64,000 nucleotides of DNA, taken from contig JAIOAX010000016.1 of NCBI GenBank assembly GCA_019873645.1, forward strand, positions 1 through 64,000, in the 5' to 3' direction. This DNA comes from Chloroflexota bacterium (GTDB lineage: Bacteria; Chloroflexota; Anaerolineae; B4-G1; SLSP01). Within the stretch, counting starts at the first letter, position 1; every line of letters begins with the position of its first letter. Positions 9,426-18,104 of this stretch are shown piece after piece. The notes under the pieces are model-generated. The model ran no database searches. It saw only the letters and a program-made list of their open reading frames with translations, and was not told the origin of the DNA. The position numbers and the translations under genes were made by a program.

Positions 9426-10211
9426 CTAACTCCCCATCAGTTTGGTCAGCCCACGCACAACCGAACCCTCATCGGTGCTCTTACCGCCGGTTTGCGGCGC
9501 AGCCTGCAGGATGCGGTCCGCCAGGCGCGAGAAGGGCAGCGATTGAATCCACACCCGTCCGGTGCCCTGCAAAGTTGCCAGGAACAGGCCCTCGCCGCCG
9601 AAGAGCATAGATTTGAGATTGCCCGCACGTTCGATGTTGTAGCTGATCTGGCTCTCAAAGGCGACGATACAACCGGTATCAATCAAGATTTTTTCGTTCT
9701 GCAGGCGCTTTTCCACAATCGTACCGCCGGCATGGATGAAAACCATCCCATCCCCGCGCAGGCGTTGCAGGATGAAGCCCTCGCCACCGAACAGTCCCAC
9801 GCCGATCTTCTTGTTGAAGGCAATGCTGATTTCGGTGCCGAGCGCCGCGCAGAGGAAAGAATCTTTCTGGCACAACAATTCGCCGCCGACCTCGTCCAGG
9901 TCAATGGGGATGATCTTGCCGGGATACGGCGCACCAAAAGCGACATGGCGTTTCCCCTCATAGGCGTTGGTGAAATGTGTCATAAAGAGCGATTCCCCCG
10001 TGATAACGCGCTTGCCTACGTCCAACACCTTGTCGAAGAAACCTGAGCTGGGCTTGGAGCCATCACCCATCTTTGACTCAAAGACGATGCCGTTTTCCAT
10101 ATACACCATCGCCCCGGCCTCGGCAATCACGGTCTCGCCGCGATCCAGTTCGATTTCGACGAATTGCAGGTCGTCGCCAAAAATCTGGTAATCAATCTCG
10201 TGACTCTTCAT
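9426..10211 (-). CDS. AIM24/TIGR00266-family protein
   Basis: A 261-residue soluble protein of the AIM24 (TIGR00266) family. This family forms a trimeric beta-barrel-like fold of unknown bacterial function. Family features visible are the N-terminal [21 protein letters not shown], a central [12 protein letters not shown] and a C-terminal [24 protein letters not shown] lies eight bases before the ATG. It is followed by a hairpin, and a stretch of short tandem repeats lies upstream. I cannot name a substrate or pathway. Confidence 0.8.
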   Translation of the reverse strand: MKSHEIDYQIFGDDLQFVEIELDRGETVIAEAGAMVYMENGIVFESKMGDGSKPSSGFFDKVLDVGKRVITGESLFMTHFTNAYEGKRHVAFGAPYPGKIIPIDLDEVGGELLCQKDSFLCAALGTEISIAFNKKIGVGLFGGEGFILQRLRGDGMVFIHAGGTIVEKRLQNEKILIDTGCIVAFESQISYNIERAGNLKSMLFGGEGLFLATLQGTGRVWIQSLPFSRLADRILQAAPQTGGKSTDEGSVVRGLTKLMGS

Positions 10212-10230
10212 GGTAATACCCTCCTGGGAT

Positions 10231-10312
10231 TAGAAATGAGTAATGAGTGATGGGAAATGGTTTCCCGAACGAACAGTCAAAAATCCGTTCAAATCCGTTC
10301 AATCCGTTGACA
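10231..10312. repeat. Short tandem repeat tract, 7- and 9-bp units
   Basis: Bases 10231-10260 hold heptamers related to GAGTAAT. Bases 10280-10312 hold 9-mers related to CAATCCGTT. The same 9-mer occurs inside the coding end of the gene at 13669-16374. Confidence 0.6.
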
Positions 10313-10373
10313 ACTTGCTCTTACTGTCTCCAACATCATCCATATACGCAGCACAACTGTACAGGTTGCGGGA

Positions 10374-11750
10374 CTAACTGCGTTTGCGCACGCGCGGGCC
10401 TTGCGGCGTATCCTCGATTTCGTAGCCGGCGGCGGCGACTTGCGCGCGCAGGGCGTCAGCGTCTTGCCAGCGTTTCTCTTTGCGGGCGATGACGCGCTGC
10501 TCCACCAGCGCCATAACCGCGTCGGGGATCGGTTCTTCGACCGGCTTCCATTCCGCCAGCCGCAGCCCCAACACCTGGTCGAAGGCAAGCAGGGTCGCCT
10601 TCCTGGTCGCGTCAGGCAGATCACTTTTGACCAGGTCCCAAACGACGGCCAGCGCGCGCGGCATGTTCAGGTCGTCGTTAATCTGAGTGGCAAACTTATC
10701 CAGGTAATCCTCATCCACCACACCTGGCTCGCCCCATGCCTGCGCGGCCGCGCGCAGGCGATTGAGCGCCGTCTGCGCGCCATCCAGCACTTCCCAGGCG
10801 AAGTTCAGCCGCGAGCGGTAATGCGCCCCCAGGCACATAAAGCGATAGGCCAGCGGGTCGTAGCCACGCTCCAGCAACGTTTGTACGCGCAGGAAATTGC
10901 CGGCGGATTTGCCCATGCGAGCTTCGTCAATCTGCAAGAAATAGCCGTGCAGCCAGAAATTCGCCAGGCGTGTGCCGTAGCATGCCTGTGTTTGTGCGAT
11001 CTCGTTGGTATGATGCACCGTGATATGATCCTCGCCGCCGCAGTGGATATCGAAGAACGGCCCCAGATACTTGGCCGACATCGCCGAACACTCGATGTGC
11101 CAGCCGGGGAACCCCACTCCCCAGGGGCTGTCCCATTCCATCTGCCGTTTCTGGCCGGGTGGGCTGAACTTCCACAGGGCGAAATCGGTGATATTGCGCT
11201 TCTCACCCAAATCAACCCGCGCGCCGGCCTGCAACCCCTCGATGTCCAGGCGTCCCAGATAGCCGTAATCGGGCAGTTTCGAGGTATCGAAGTAAATGCC
11301 GTCCGAGGTGCGATAAGTGAAGCCCCGGGCTTCAATGCAGCGGATGGTTTCGATCTGCTCGGCAATATGGTCGGTCGCGCGGCACCAGATCGTCGGCTCC
11401 AAAATGTTCAGCCGCTGCAAATCGGCCTTGAACTCCTGCGTGTACATCGCCGCAATTTCCCAGGCCGAAAGGCCAGTGCGGCGCGAGCCTTTTTCCATGC
11501 GATCTTCGCCGGTATCGGCGTCAGAGGTCAAATGGCCCACATCGGTGATGTTCATCACGTGCTTAACATTGTAACCGTTGAACATCAACACGCGGCGCAA
11601 CACGTCCTCAAAAATGTAGGTACGCAGATTGCCGATATGTGCGTAATCGTAAACGGTGGGACCGCAGGTATACATGCCCACTTCCGGCGGATGCAACGGC
11701 TCGAATTCACGTATCGAGCGGGTATAGGTATCATAGAGCCTCAGTGTCAT
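10374..11750 (-). CDS. cysS: Cysteinyl-tRNA synthetase
   Basis: Charges tRNA-Cys with cysteine in the cytosol (class Ia). Of 458 residues, C29 in [16 protein letters not shown] and the later GWHIECSAM and HCGGEDHI supply the zinc-site ligands, and H38-N41 (HIGN) is the HIGH motif. The KMSKS loop is altered to RMGKS at 278-282 ([16 protein letters not shown]). The second lysine is kept, so activity is likely. It is the last gene of a three-gene operon: its ATG overlaps the plsC-like stop by one base (TGATG), with GGAGGAGGG upstream. Confidence 0.95.
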   Translation of the reverse strand: MTLRLYDTYTRSIREFEPLHPPEVGMYTCGPTVYDYAHIGNLRTYIFEDVLRRVLMFNGYNVKHVMNITDVGHLTSDADTGEDRMEKGSRRTGLSAWEIAAMYTQEFKADLQRLNILEPTIWCRATDHIAEQIETIRCIEARGFTYRTSDGIYFDTSKLPDYGYLGRLDIEGLQAGARVDLGEKRNITDFALWKFSPPGQKRQMEWDSPWGVGFPGWHIECSAMSAKYLGPFFDIHCGGEDHITVHHTNEIAQTQACYGTRLANFWLHGYFLQIDEARMGKSAGNFLRVQTLLERGYDPLAYRFMCLGAHYRSRLNFAWEVLDGAQTALNRLRAAAQAWGEPGVVDEDYLDKFATQINDDLNMPRALAVVWDLVKSDLPDATRKATLLAFDQVLGLRLAEWKPVEEPIPDAVMALVEQRVIARKEKRWQDADALRAQVAAAGYEIEDTPQGPRVRKRS

Positions 11751-12505
11751 CAGTGCCCTCCTCCAAAATTCGCTGGAACGTTTGAACGTTCAAACGTTTG
11801 ATTCATTGACATAGCGAGATTGCTGAAGCTGCCTTCGGGGAAATGCAGATAATATTCAGTGGCGGATTCTAAATCAGCATACACGCCACGATAGGCCGGC
11901 GGAAGAAGCGCGGCGATCTGGTACATCATCTCATCCACCATCGCGCGGCGCACTTCCTGCGTGACCTTGACGCCGCGGGTGTCCAGATAAAACGGTTGCC
12001 CGACAACGATGCGGAAGTCGGTGCGCCGCAGGTGGCGGATGTTTTCGTGAAACTGTTCGCCGCCATAGTAAACGACCGGCAGGATCGGCGCGCCGCTATG
12101 CAAGGCCAGCAACACGACGCCGGGACGGCCCTGTTGCAAGCGTCCATGCCCGCTGCGGGTACCCTCCGGCGCCACAGCAAGAATCGCGCCGTCCTGCAAG
12201 GCGGCCAGGCCCGCGCGGAAGGCGCGCACATCGGCCTCCCCGCGTGCCAGGGGAATCGCCTGCCACGTATCAAACAGAAAGGCCAACGCCGGATTCTGCC
12301 AGGTTTCGGCTTTCACAAAACCGGTCACCGGGCGCGGATGCGCGCGCGAAAGCAACACCGGCGCATCGAGAAAATTGATGTGGTTGGTTACCACGATCAG
12401 CGGGCCGCGCTGCGGAACGCGCGCCAGTTGTGCATCATCCACACGGCAAAGCAAACCGGTCAATCCTTTAAGGGTTGTGTTGACCAGCCAGGGCATTAAC
12501 ATCAT
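11750..12505 (-). CDS. plsC: 1-acylglycerol-3-phosphate acyltransferase family
   Basis: A membrane-associated acyltransferase of about 251 residues, expected to acylate lysophosphatidic acid in phospholipid synthesis. The catalytic box is NHINFLD (H and D four residues apart); the second box is APEGTRS. The start is placed at 12505, where ATG overlaps the upstream gene's TGA (ATGA) and GGAGG lies four bases before it. A second ATG follows at once, at 12502. The tail beyond about residue 215 is atypical. Its position between a lipid kinase and cysS suggests coordinated lipid supply; the exact acyl acceptor is inference. Confidence 0.85.
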   Translation of the reverse strand: MMLMPWLVNTTLKGLTGLLCRVDDAQLARVPQRGPLIVVTNHINFLDAPVLLSRAHPRPVTGFVKAETWQNPALAFLFDTWQAIPLARGEADVRAFRAGLAALQDGAILAVAPEGTRSGHGRLQQGRPGVVLLALHSGAPILPVVYYGGEQFHENIRHLRRTDFRIVVGQPFYLDTRGVKVTQEVRRAMVDEMMYQIAALLPPAYRGVYADLESATEYYLHFPEGSFSNLAMSMNQTFERSNVPANFGGGH

Positions 12506-13437
12506 GCCGCCTCCGCACACACCACTTCGAGCTGACGCGGAAGGATACGCATGGTCAATTCCCGCCCTTCGACGCTGATGGTTTCACCGTCGGCGTGGGC
12601 GGGAAGTACGCCTTCTATGGCCGTTACAGTGACATGTTGCGCGCGCCCGGTGCGGATGGCCGGATGGGTGCCTTGCGTCCCTTGCATAAAACGCAAGATA
12701 AGGGGAAAAATGCGGGCGCGGCTCACATGCGCCGCCAGGCACAGATCGAAGAAACCATCGTCAGGGCTGGCGTGGGGCGCCATCATAAAGCCCCCACCCA
12801 TACGCCGACCGTTCATCACCGAGACCATCAGCGAAGGTTGCGTCAGCACTTGATCGTCGTAGGCGATGCGCAACAGCGGTGCACGGTAATACAGGAAGAC
12901 GGTTTTGAGCGCAGCAACAACATAGGAAGGGAAACCGCTAAGCCGCTTCAGTTTCAAGGCCTCAAAGCCCACCACGGCGTCAAAGCCGATACCCACGCCG
13001 TTGCCGAAATAGCGGCCCTGCGGAACCAATTCCCCTTCCACGTAGCCGATGTCAATGAAACGGCGCTGGTCCGCCGCCAGCACGGCGCAGCCGACGCCCA
13101 GGGCATGGGGGATGCCGGCGCCGAAAGCGAAATCGTTGCCGCGCCCCACGCTCAACGCGCCCAGGGTCGCCTGCACGCCGCTTTGTTGCGCCTGCATCAA
13201 ACCGTTCAACACCTCGTTGGCTGTCCCGTCCCCACCGGCGGCTACAACGACGGGGTAGCCATCCATAGCCGCCTGCTGCGCCAACACTATTGCGTGACCG
13301 GGGTACTCGGTACACACCAGGTCATAAGATAAACCATACTGCTCCAATAAGTTCTTGATGAAAGGGATAGACCGTTCGCCGTTTCCACGGCCTGAGATGG
13401 GATTTACGATCACTTTGTAACGTTTCATCGTCGCCAT
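12502..13437 (-). CDS. YegS/BmrU-type diacylglycerol (lipid) kinase
   Basis: A 311-residue soluble or peripheral lipid kinase of the DAGK catalytic family. VNPISGRGNG near residue 12 and AAGGDGTANEVLNGL near 68 are the nucleotide-binding motifs. GRGNDFAFG and GIGFDAVVGFEALK follow as in the family. It phosphorylates diacylglycerol or a related lipid; the product could feed the downstream acyltransferase, or recycle lipid headgroups released by surface polymer synthesis. It is first in the operon with plsC and cysS, joined by a four-base overlap. An alternative start lies three codons in. Confidence 0.85.
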   Translation of the reverse strand: MATMKRYKVIVNPISGRGNGERSIPFIKNLLEQYGLSYDLVCTEYPGHAIVLAQQAAMDGYPVVVAAGGDGTANEVLNGLMQAQQSGVQATLGALSVGRGNDFAFGAGIPHALGVGCAVLAADQRRFIDIGYVEGELVPQGRYFGNGVGIGFDAVVGFEALKLKRLSGFPSYVVAALKTVFLYYRAPLLRIAYDDQVLTQPSLMVSVMNGRRMGGGFMMAPHASPDDGFFDLCLAAHVSRARIFPLILRFMQGTQGTHPAIRTGRAQHVTVTAIEGVLPAHADGETISVEGRELTMRILPRQLEVVCAEAA

Positions 13438-13492
13438 GCCGCCTTCGCTCGCAGAATAGGAATAATGCCATTATAGCAGAAATTCGCAGTTG

Positions 13493-13675
13493 TCATGCTC
13501 CCCCAATCATAATCTGGATCGCCTGTAGAATTTGTCGGAGCTGATCAGAATTGAGCGTCCCCAGGCAGTGCACAAAACGTTCTTGCGACACCGGACGAAT
13601 CTGAAAAGCATCCGCAGCAGAAAGTTTGGAGGGTCCACGCGGCTCCCATTTCGTGTTATAATCACGGTATGCAAG
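13493..13675 (-). pseudogene. Remnant of a MazF/PemK-family toxin (C-terminal part)
   Basis: An open frame on the minus strand reads KLSAADAFQIRPVSQERF and then VHCLGTLNSDQLRQILQAIQ before a TGA at 13493-13495. This matches the typical end of MazF/PemK RNases (QIRPxxxxR, then GxLxxxxLxxIxxAL). An in-frame TGA lies immediately upstream at about 13676, there is no start codon or ribosome site, and the N-terminal half with its catalytic residues is absent. No antitoxin gene is visible. I read it as a decayed toxin-antitoxin locus. The family call rests on about 45 residues. Confidence 0.5.
13654..13662 (+). promoter_or_regulatory. Extended -10 promoter for a leaderless mRNA
   Basis: TGT followed by TATAAT (13657-13662) is an extended -10 box. 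The ATG at 13669 starts seven bases after its last T, where transcription should begin. No ribosome site precedes this ATG. Confidence 0.5.
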
Positions 13676-16374
13676 TCATTCTAACCCACGAGAACGCAGA
13701 TTTTGATGCCATTGCCAGCCTGTTGGGTGCGCACAAACTCTATCCAAGCGCCCGACCGGTCTTGCCGCGTCGCGTCAATGCCAATGTGCGGGCGTTTCTC
13801 ACGCTGTACAGCAGTGAATTGCCGTTCGTGGATCCAGAGACCCTCCCACGTGGACAACACATTCGCCGTGTGATCCTGGTGGATACCCAAAGCCTGACCT
13901 ACGTGCGCGGGATGAGCAAAGACATCCATGATGTGCTCATTATTGACCATCACACGCCGCCCGCAACCCTGCCTGAGGGATGGCGTTTTCAAGGTGAGTC
14001 GTTAGGAGCGACGACGACTTTGCTTGTCGAGGCACTTTCCGCAAGGATGATCCCCATCAATCATGTCGAAGCGACTTTGATGCTTGCGGGCATCTACGAA
14101 GACACCGGCAGTCTGACCTACGCCGGTACTGCGTCGCGCGACCTGCGCGCCGCCGCCTGGCTGATGGATCAAGGCGCCAGCCTGGAAATCGCCGCCGAAT
14201 TTCTGGAACACCCTCTCACTCCCACCCAGCAAGCCATCTATGACACGCTCAAGGAAAATGTGGAGACGCTGCAAATTGACGGGCATCCGGTCGTGTTGAG
14301 TTGGGCCGTATCCCCCCCCGGTACGGACGAGGAAATTTCGACGCTGGCGCACAAGCTGCGCGACTTACTTGACCCTTCAGCATTGTTTGTGCTAGTCGAA
14401 ATCAGCGGCAATACGCAGTTGGTGGCGCGTAGCGATACGGATGACATCAATGTCGCCACTGTCGCGGCGCACTTTGGGGGCGGCGGCCATAACCGTGCAG
14501 CGGCCGCGCTCATCCGCCAACGCCCGGCGGTGGAGGTGTTCGCTGAACTGCGCAATAAGCTACCCGAATTCGTCCACCCACGCATCAAGGTGCGCGACGT
14601 GATGTCGCTCGGCGTGCGCACCGTAGCTCCCTATGATCCCGTTCATGGGGTTCTCGACATTATGAAGCGCACCGGTCACGAAGGCTTCCCCGTCGTGGAC
14701 GCGCAAGGGAAAATTCTCGGCCTGGTGACGCGCAACGCCGTAGATCGCGCCATGCAACACGGTTGGGAACACCAGCCTGTGGAACGCATTATGCGTCCCG
14801 GCGAAGTCAACGTGTCGCCGGATGATTCGACGGAGCGGGTGCGCGCGTTGATGATCCACACCGGCTGGGGCCAGATTCCGGTTGTCGAGAACGGTCAACT
14901 CATCGGCGTGGTGACACGCACCGATATGATCCGCCTCCCCCTGCTGGAAGCCGGCACAGCCCAAAAAGACATTGCCCAAAAGATGGAACACTACTTCCCC
15001 AAGCCGCTCTTGACGTTGATCCGCGAAATCGGCGTGCAGGCCGACCGGCAAGGATATAGCGCCTACTTCGTCGGTGGCATCGTGCGCGATCTGCTGCTTG
15101 GGCATCCCCTTACAGATGTGGACATCGTCGTCGAGGGCAAGGCCATTGAGCTAGGATGCGCGCTGGCGCAACAGTTTGGCGGCGAAATTCACAGCCACAG
15201 CCGCTTTGGGACGGTCAAATGGATGCTCCCGCCGTGGGAGGAATTAGTCATTGGGAATCAGGGATTGGTAACTGGTAATCAGGAATTAGGTGTTAGGAAT
15301 AAAGAATCCCCAATCCCCAATCCCCATCTACCCAAATTCATTGACTTGGTGACGGCGCGGACAGAATTCTACGAACATCCGACAGCGCTGCCGCTGGTGG
15401 AACGCAGTTCGATCAAGCAGGACTTGCATCGGCGCGACTTTACCATCAACACGCTTGCCATCCGCCTGGATCCACAGCACTGGGGCGAACTGTTGGACTT
15501 TTATGGGGGCAAAGCCGACCTGGAAGCCGGCGTGATCCGCGTGTTGCACAGCCTCAGCTTCATTGACGATCCCACGCGCATTTTGCGCGCAGCGCGCTTT
15601 GAGGCGCGGTTGGGTTTTCACATGGACAAGCAAACCGAGGCGTTGATCGCCGACGCCTTGCCGCTGCTAGGTCGCATCACTGGGGGACGCATCCGCCACG
15701 AACTTGACCTCATCTTCCAAGAAGCGCAGCCCGAAGCAGCCCTGAAACGGCTACAATCGCTCGGCGCGCTGGCCCACATTCACCCCAACCTGCTCTGCGA
15801 TGATTGGTTGCATGAGCGGTTTGTCCGCCTGCGACAGCCGGAGACTTTGGCTCTATGGAACATTGACGTTGCTCATGAACTCGGCTTTCTCTATTGGGGG
15901 CTATTTCTCTACCGGCTGACACCCCAGGCATTGGAAAACATTCTGCGCCGCTTGTTGATGCCGCGGCGTATCAGCGGCCCCTTGCGCGCTTTACCGGCCC
16001 TGCAACAGGCGCTGGCGCAAGTGGCAACCTTAGAGCGGCCCAGCCAGATCGTAGCGCTGCTCGAGCCGCTGCCCGAAGAACTCCTGCCGCTAGGATGGTT
16101 GGCAAGCGACGATTCTGATATTCAAACCAAACTGGAACGTTACGCCTGCGAATGGCGTCAGGTGCAATGTCTCTTGACCGGCAAAGATTTGAAACAGCTT
16201 GGGTTGCCACCTAGCCCGCTGTATCGTCAGATCTTCGATGCCTTGCGCGCCGCGCGACTTGACGGCGAGCTTACGTCTCGTGAAGACGAAGAACGCCGGG
16301 TCAGAGACTTTCTTGCAGCGCAATCTGCTCAACCCGTTCAGCCCATTCAATTTGTCCAATCCGTTGAGACTTGA
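13669..16374 (+). CDS. DHH phosphoesterase-CBS-tRNA nucleotidyltransferase fusion
   Basis: A 901-residue multidomain enzyme. Residues 1-160 form a DHH phosphoesterase domain (NADFDAIAS; VDTQ; DHH at 93-95). A DHHA1 domain with GGGGHNRAAAA follows near 267. Two CBS domains span about 304-425. A class II CCA/poly(A)-type nucleotidyltransferase head starts near 460 (VGGIVRDLLLG, catalytic D483 and D485), with RRDFTINTLAI and the RNA-binding region downstream. This architecture is known for bacterial A-adding or CCA-adding tRNA enzymes. Two parts are encoded by short tandem repeats: residues about 524-555 inside the catalytic head, and the final 16 residues. Translation looks leaderless. Confidence 0.9.
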   Translation: MQVILTHENADFDAIASLLGAHKLYPSARPVLPRRVNANVRAFLTLYSSELPFVDPETLPRGQHIRRVILVDTQSLTYVRGMSKDIHDVLIIDHHTPPATLPEGWRFQGESLGATTTLLVEALSARMIPINHVEATLMLAGIYEDTGSLTYAGTASRDLRAAAWLMDQGASLEIAAEFLEHPLTPTQQAIYDTLKENVETLQIDGHPVVLSWAVSPPGTDEEISTLAHKLRDLLDPSALFVLVEISGNTQLVARSDTDDINVATVAAHFGGGGHNRAAAALIRQRPAVEVFAELRNKLPEFVHPRIKVRDVMSLGVRTVAPYDPVHGVLDIMKRTGHEGFPVVDAQGKILGLVTRNAVDRAMQHGWEHQPVERIMRPGEVNVSPDDSTERVRALMIHTGWGQIPVVENGQLIGVVTRTDMIRLPLLEAGTAQKDIAQKMEHYFPKPLLTLIREIGVQADRQGYSAYFVGGIVRDLLLGHPLTDVDIVVEGKAIELGCALAQQFGGEIHSHSRFGTVKWMLPPWEELVIGNQGLVTGNQELGVRNKESPIPNPHLPKFIDLVTARTEFYEHPTALPLVERSSIKQDLHRRDFTINTLAIRLDPQHWGELLDFYGGKADLEAGVIRVLHSLSFIDDPTRILRAARFEARLGFHMDKQTEALIADALPLLGRITGGRIRHELDLIFQEAQPEAALKRLQSLGALAHIHPNLLCDDWLHERFVRLRQPETLALWNIDVAHELGFLYWGLFLYRLTPQALENILRRLLMPRRISGPLRALPALQQALAQVATLERPSQIVALLEPLPEELLPLGWLASDDSDIQTKLERYACEWRQVQCLLTGKDLKQLGLPPSPLYRQIFDALRAARLDGELTSREDEERRVRDFLAAQSAQPVQPIQFVQSVET
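15241..15332. repeat. In-frame STRR-like repeat inside the nucleotidyltransferase
   Basis: A purine-rich half with GGGATTGG / GGAATTAGG units is followed by three copies of the heptamer AATCCCC. The arms are partly complementary. It encodes about 31 residues between RFGTVKWML and the IDLVTAR strand, at a place where homologous enzymes normally have a short turn. Confidence 0.7.
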
Positions 16375-16405
16375 TGACTATGCGACTATGCGACTATCCG
16401 ACTGA
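16328..16405. repeat. 9-mer and 8-mer repeats at the end of a gene
   Basis: Units related to CAATCCGTT (9 bp) encode the protein tail QPVQPIQFVQSVET. After the stop codon, octamers related to GACTATGC continue to about 16405. Confidence 0.6.
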
Positions 16406-16431
16406 TAACTATAGACCATTGAGGAAACATC

Positions 16432-17076
16432 ATGGCTCGTTTTTACCCTTCATATCAGACCTTGCGACTGGCGGATCAAATTCTGGAAGCCATTGCCGCG
16501 CGGACGCCAGGATACCAGGGACGCATCGGCTCGCGCTGGTACTGGCGGCTGGCCGGCGGCGTCCTGGTGACATTTGAACTGGACTTCACCGTGACGGAAC
16601 AACGCTGGGACGTGCTCCGCGCCGAAGCCGTCACGCCGACGGTGGGGCTGTTCAACGCCGCCGATTTTCCTTTCGCTGCCTACGGCACGCTGGTAGATTC
16701 GCCGCCCTTCATCCACGACCTCGACGGTGAAGCGGAGTGGTCAAACCGGCTCTACTTTCAGATGGGGCACTTGATTGATGACGCTGTCCTGTGGATGGAA
16801 ATGCTCTCGGCAGCGGTCATTGACCCACAGGTGCGCCCGCCATCATCGTTCCCGGAGCTAAATGCGTTGGAACGCGAGATCGTCGCCTACGCCGTGGACG
16901 AGTTGAACGGTTATTTCAAACTCAGCAAGCTGCATGCGGCGTTCGATGGGCGGGTCTCGCGCAGCGTCCTCACGCGGTTGGGACAGTACTGGGAGGACAT
17001 CGGCCTGCTCACCGAGCCGCCGCGCCGGGTCACCGTGGCTTTGCGGGCGTTAGCAAATATGGAAACGATTGGATAA
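16432..17076 (+). CDS. Unknown protein, possible C-terminal winged helix
   Basis: I do not recognise this 214-residue protein. It has no signal peptide or membrane helix. Residues 1-135 are mixed alpha/beta (SRWYWRLAGGVLVTFELDF; WSNRLYFQMGHLIDDAVLW). Residues 140-205 look helical, with a possible winged-helix pattern (LEREIVAYAVDELNGYFKL then VSRSVLTRLGQYWEDIGLL). GAGGAAA lies about six bases before the ATG. It sits between the nucleotidyltransferase fusion and a methyltransferase, and the context gives no clear function. Confidence 0.65.
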   Translation: MARFYPSYQTLRLADQILEAIAARTPGYQGRIGSRWYWRLAGGVLVTFELDFTVTEQRWDVLRAEAVTPTVGLFNAADFPFAAYGTLVDSPPFIHDLDGEAEWSNRLYFQMGHLIDDAVLWMEMLSAAVIDPQVRPPSSFPELNALEREIVAYAVDELNGYFKLSKLHAAFDGRVSRSVLTRLGQYWEDIGLLTEPPRRVTVALRALANMETIG

Positions 17077-17079
17077 AAA

Positions 17080-17203
17080 TGTAGCGCAAGTTGTTAGCTC
17101 GTCCCAAATGCAAACTGACAGGTTGCTCTACGTTTGCGAATCGTGTAGTACAAGCTGTTCGCTTGTCCCAGACGCAAACTGACAGGTTGCTCTACGTTTA
17201 CCG
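17080..17203. repeat. Two tandem 64-bp units with branched folding potential
   Basis: Units start at 17080 and 17144, and most positions match. In the second unit GTAG pairs with CTAC at the ends, ACAAGC/GCTTGT forms one inner hairpin, and GCAAACTGACAGGTTGC forms another. The result is a three-way junction. The first unit keeps the outer and second stems, with G-T pairs in the first. It lies between two plus-strand genes. Confidence 0.65.
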
Positions 17204-17221
17204 GTTTTCGAGGAAAGTATC

Positions 17222-18001
17222 ATGAGCCACGTCAATTACGACGCCCTTGCACCGACATACAATCAACGATTTGTGGGAGACAAAGACCGCCCGGCGACGG
17301 CCCGCGCGCTGACCGATCTGGCCCTTAACCTCGGTGCGCAAACCGTTTTAGAAGTGGGCTGCGGGACAGGGCGTTGGTTGGCGGAGATGCACACCCTCAC
17401 AAAGCGTGGTTACGGACTTGATCCTTCCAGGGGAATGTTGACCCAGGCTCGCGCACGCCAGGTGGATTTGCAACTGATCCGCGGATGGGGGGAGTATTTA
17501 CCCTTCGCCGCTGGGATGTTTGACCTCGTGTACTGCGTCAACGCCATCCACCACATGGACAGACAACGGACGTTCATCCAGGAGGCACGGCGCGTGCTGC
17601 GCGACGGCGGAGCATTGGTGATCATCGGTATGAACCCGCATGGACAACGGGATGTCTGGTATATCTACGACTACTTCGCGGGCGCCTACGAGGCCGATCT
17701 GGCGCGCTTTCCATCGTGGGAAATTGTGCTAGACTGGATGCGCGCTGCCGGGTTTCAGCACGTCGAGCGTCGGCTGATCGAACGCATCATTGACAACAAA
17801 ACGAGCGCAACCGTGCTTGACGACCCGTTCTTGCAGAAGCACATGTCGTCACAACTGGCGTTGTTAAGCGATGCAGAGTATGCAGCAGGCATACAGCGGA
17901 TTAAAACTGCCATCGCCGCAGCGGAGGCCGCCGGAAAAACGTTAATTTTTCCAACCGAGCTCACGATAGAGATGGTATGTGGGATAATCAAGTCGGAATA
18001 G
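17222..18001 (+). CDS. Class I SAM-dependent methyltransferase
   Basis: A 259-residue soluble methyltransferase of the Methyltransf_11 type. Motif I is VLEVGCGTGRW (about 42-52), the acidic strand end is YGLDPS, and motif IV is FDLVYCVNAIHHM, followed by EARRVLRDGGALVII. A C-terminal helical region (from about 165) may form the acceptor site. GAGGAAAG lies shortly before the ATG. No neighbour identifies the substrate. Confidence 0.85.
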   Translation: MSHVNYDALAPTYNQRFVGDKDRPATARALTDLALNLGAQTVLEVGCGTGRWLAEMHTLTKRGYGLDPSRGMLTQARARQVDLQLIRGWGEYLPFAAGMFDLVYCVNAIHHMDRQRTFIQEARRVLRDGGALVIIGMNPHGQRDVWYIYDYFAGAYEADLARFPSWEIVLDWMRAAGFQHVERRLIERIIDNKTSATVLDDPFLQKHMSSQLALLSDAEYAAGIQRIKTAIAAAEAAGKTLIFPTELTIEMVCGIIKSE

Positions 18002-18005
18002 ATTT

Positions 18006-18059
18006 AGCGGATTAAGCGGGTTTTACAACATAGAATCTGCTCAATCCGCTTAATCTGCT
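18006..18059. repeat. Inverted short repeat before transketolase
   Basis: AGCGGATTAAGCGG at 18006-18019 pairs, with one mismatch, with CCGCTTAATCTGCT at 18046-18059. Both arms are built from 9-bp units of the CTTAATCCG type. Confidence 0.5.
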
Positions 18060-18104
18060 GACAAGAAAACCCAATGCATAAAATAATTTCCAGGAGGGAT
18101 TTCA

